Below are positions 37,555-38,442 of a stretch of DNA of 38,442 bases, in pieces. Under the pieces are notes generated by a model. It saw only the letters and a list, made by a program, of their open reading frames with translations, was not told the DNA's origin and made no database searches. How positions within the stretch are numbered: position 1 is the first letter of the stretch; the number at the start of each line of letters is the position of its first letter. Source of the DNA: Cyanobacteria bacterium RM1_2_2 (GTDB taxonomy: Bacteria; Cyanobacteriota; Cyanobacteriia; Elainellales; Elainellaceae); assembly GCA_012033495.1 (NCBI GenBank), contig JAAUQT010000024.1, positions 1 through 38,442 on the forward strand, in the 5' to 3' direction. Position numbers and translations under genes: made by a program.

Positions 37555-37863
37555 ATGAAATCTGTGAAAGATGCAATTTCTGCCTGTCGCCACTGTCGCT
37601 TCTATCAGATAGAAGGACGCCGAGGTGGGGATTGTCAGCAGCTTGGAGTTCCAGTCCAAGGAAGCTGGAAAGCTTGCTCTTTAGCGGCACAACCTTTTGC
37701 TTCCCAGTGGGATGACTGGTCAGAGGTCGTTTCACGGCGTCTATCAAGCCCTGATCCCCAGACCGTTGTTGCTTCTGAGATCTCGCTTCAGATGTCTATT
37801 CCAGAGTTTGAACCCGTCACCCCAACTGCCTTAATTGAAGAGATTCTTCTAACGGTTGAATAG
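37555..37863 (+). CDS. Small conserved cyanobacterial protein with four cysteines
   Basis: The protein of 102 residues has, in its first 40 residues, CRHCRFYQIEGRRGGDCQQLGVPVQ in two overlapping parts (CRHCRFYQIEGRRGG, then GGDCQQLGVPVQGSWKAC). The four Cys residues (C-x2-C, then two single Cys) could bind a metal or a cluster. The C-terminal half is acidic and less distinctive. I recognise the GRRGG/Cys pattern from other cyanobacteria but know of no function. Upstream in-frame ATGs exist (37513), but the ATG at 37555 gives the usual short head. A Fur-like site lies upstream. Confidence 0.75.
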   Translation: MKSVKDAISACRHCRFYQIEGRRGGDCQQLGVPVQGSWKACSLAAQPFASQWDDWSEVVSRRLSSPDPQTVVASEISLQMSIPEFEPVTPTALIEEILLTVE

Positions 37864-37881
37864 CCCTCCAATGGCTTGTCG

Positions 37882-38442
37882 TTACTGGGTTGATTGGGCT
37901 GGCAAAACGGGCTTTGCTTCCAGAACAGCCTGGAGCGGTTCAACAAGGTTGGAGAGAAAATCATAGCCAGTCAGTTCTTCAACCGCATCAATTGAGGTTC
38001 TATAGCTTGTCCAACTTCTTCCTTTAATGCCCTGCTGGTTTGGCATGACAACAGCGATCACAGGTGTAGTTTCCGTGATGCTCTCTAAAGTCAAGCCTGG
38101 ACGATCAAGAATCACTACAATTTTCCATAAGGTTGCAGGCACAGTCACAGCCCCTTTCACTAAGGTTGTGCGCTTGCCCTTCATCCCCGTTCCGCCGACG
38201 CCCGCACTGCCCGCAATAATGTAAAGTTCCTTCCCTTGACGAACCAACGCTCGACAGTCGCTCTCTAGGTTTTCCCACGGGCCCTGATTATTGTCTGGAG
38301 CCTGCGGCAAAATGTTGGTCATTAGAAAAACCGCTTTGCTGTCTGCTTCAGTCTTGTTGCGGTCGGCGGCAGGAATCAAATGCCCCCGATCAAAACCGCT
38401 GCCCGTATAGTCGCTCGGTTTCACCTGATACCAACCCTGCGG
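37882..38442 (-). CDS. DNA/RNA non-specific endonuclease (NucA-type), cut by the window edge
   Basis: The frame enters from the right edge (PQGWYQVKPSDYTGSG) and ends at 37882, so only the C-terminal ~186 residues are seen. The catalytic motif DRGHLIPAADR contains the general-base His, and NNQGPWENLE contains the metal-binding Asn, as in the Anabaena NucA/Serratia nuclease family. These are sugar-non-specific nucleases, normally exported; the signal peptide would lie beyond the window. The GTG at 38424 is inside the domain and is not the true start. Confidence 0.9.
   Translation of the reverse strand, partial: PQGWYQVKPSDYTGSGFDRGHLIPAADRNKTEADSKAVFLMTNILPQAPDNNQGPWENLESDCRALVRQGKELYIIAGSAGVGGTGMKGKRTTLVKGAVTVPATLWKIVVILDRPGLTLESITETTPVIAVVMPNQQGIKGRSWTSYRTSIDAVEELTGYDFLSNLVEPLQAVLEAKPVLPAQSTQ

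Overview
The window comes from a cyanobacterium, probably a filamentous, non-heterocystous Leptolyngbya/Oscillatoriales-like organism. This is inferred from cyanobacterial-type proteins: a DUF1824 protein, RseP- and Ctp-type proteases with cyanobacterial sequence character, large multi-domain REC/histidine-kinase proteins, a small GRRGG/Cys protein, a ThyX interrupted by an intein, and Uma2. No rRNA, tRNA or CRISPR array was seen. Base composition is roughly balanced and most genes look like ordinary chromosomal genes.

Layout. 1-373: 5' part of a membrane-anchored protein on the minus strand, cut by the window edge. 1018-4510: rseP, nth (endonuclease III) and a REC-histidine kinase, followed by a second REC-histidine kinase (4725-6212), a TM2/SHOCT protein and a helix-hairpin-helix protein. 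7272-11095: lepB, a small acidic protein, a C-terminal processing protease and ispG. 11096-12418 is a long non-coding gap holding a MITE-like element with terminal inverted repeats and a 9-bp target duplication. 12419-17644: a five-gene nucleotide-sugar cassette (rfbF, LhgO-like FAD oxidase, SDR, RmlC-like epimerase, SAF-domain oxidoreductase) ending in a clear intrinsic terminator. 17822-18576: a ribbon-helix-helix protein whose stop codon directly follows a G_GGA_AAG heptamer and precedes a 13-bp stem-loop; a zinc-ribbon frame without ATG or GTG continues in the -1 frame. 18586-25155 (minus): a signalling block of hybrid sensor kinase, frame-broken REC-kinase, single-domain receiver and REC-adenylate cyclase. 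25291-30336: a membrane protein, an L,D-transpeptidase, a family 2 glycosyltransferase, a HEPN-like protein and Uma2. 30346-34299: ThyX with a 384-residue HNH intein, two membrane proteins and an alkyltransferase-like protein. 34363-38442: ligA with an apparent one-base frameshift, DUF1824, a gap with a Fur-box-like palindrome, a 4-Cys protein, and the 3' part of a nucA-type nuclease cut by the right edge.

The most interesting items are the candidate programmed -1 frameshift at 18133-18185, the HNH intein inside the ThyX signature motif, the CDP-sugar-type cassette lacking the usual CDP-glucose 4,6-dehydratase, the MITE, the Fur-like site, and a window-wide habit of tandem duplications of 12-17 bp in gaps and at gene ends. 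Two other genes (ligA and a REC-kinase) carry apparent single-base frameshifts beside A runs, so base-calling errors must be weighed for all three frame breaks.
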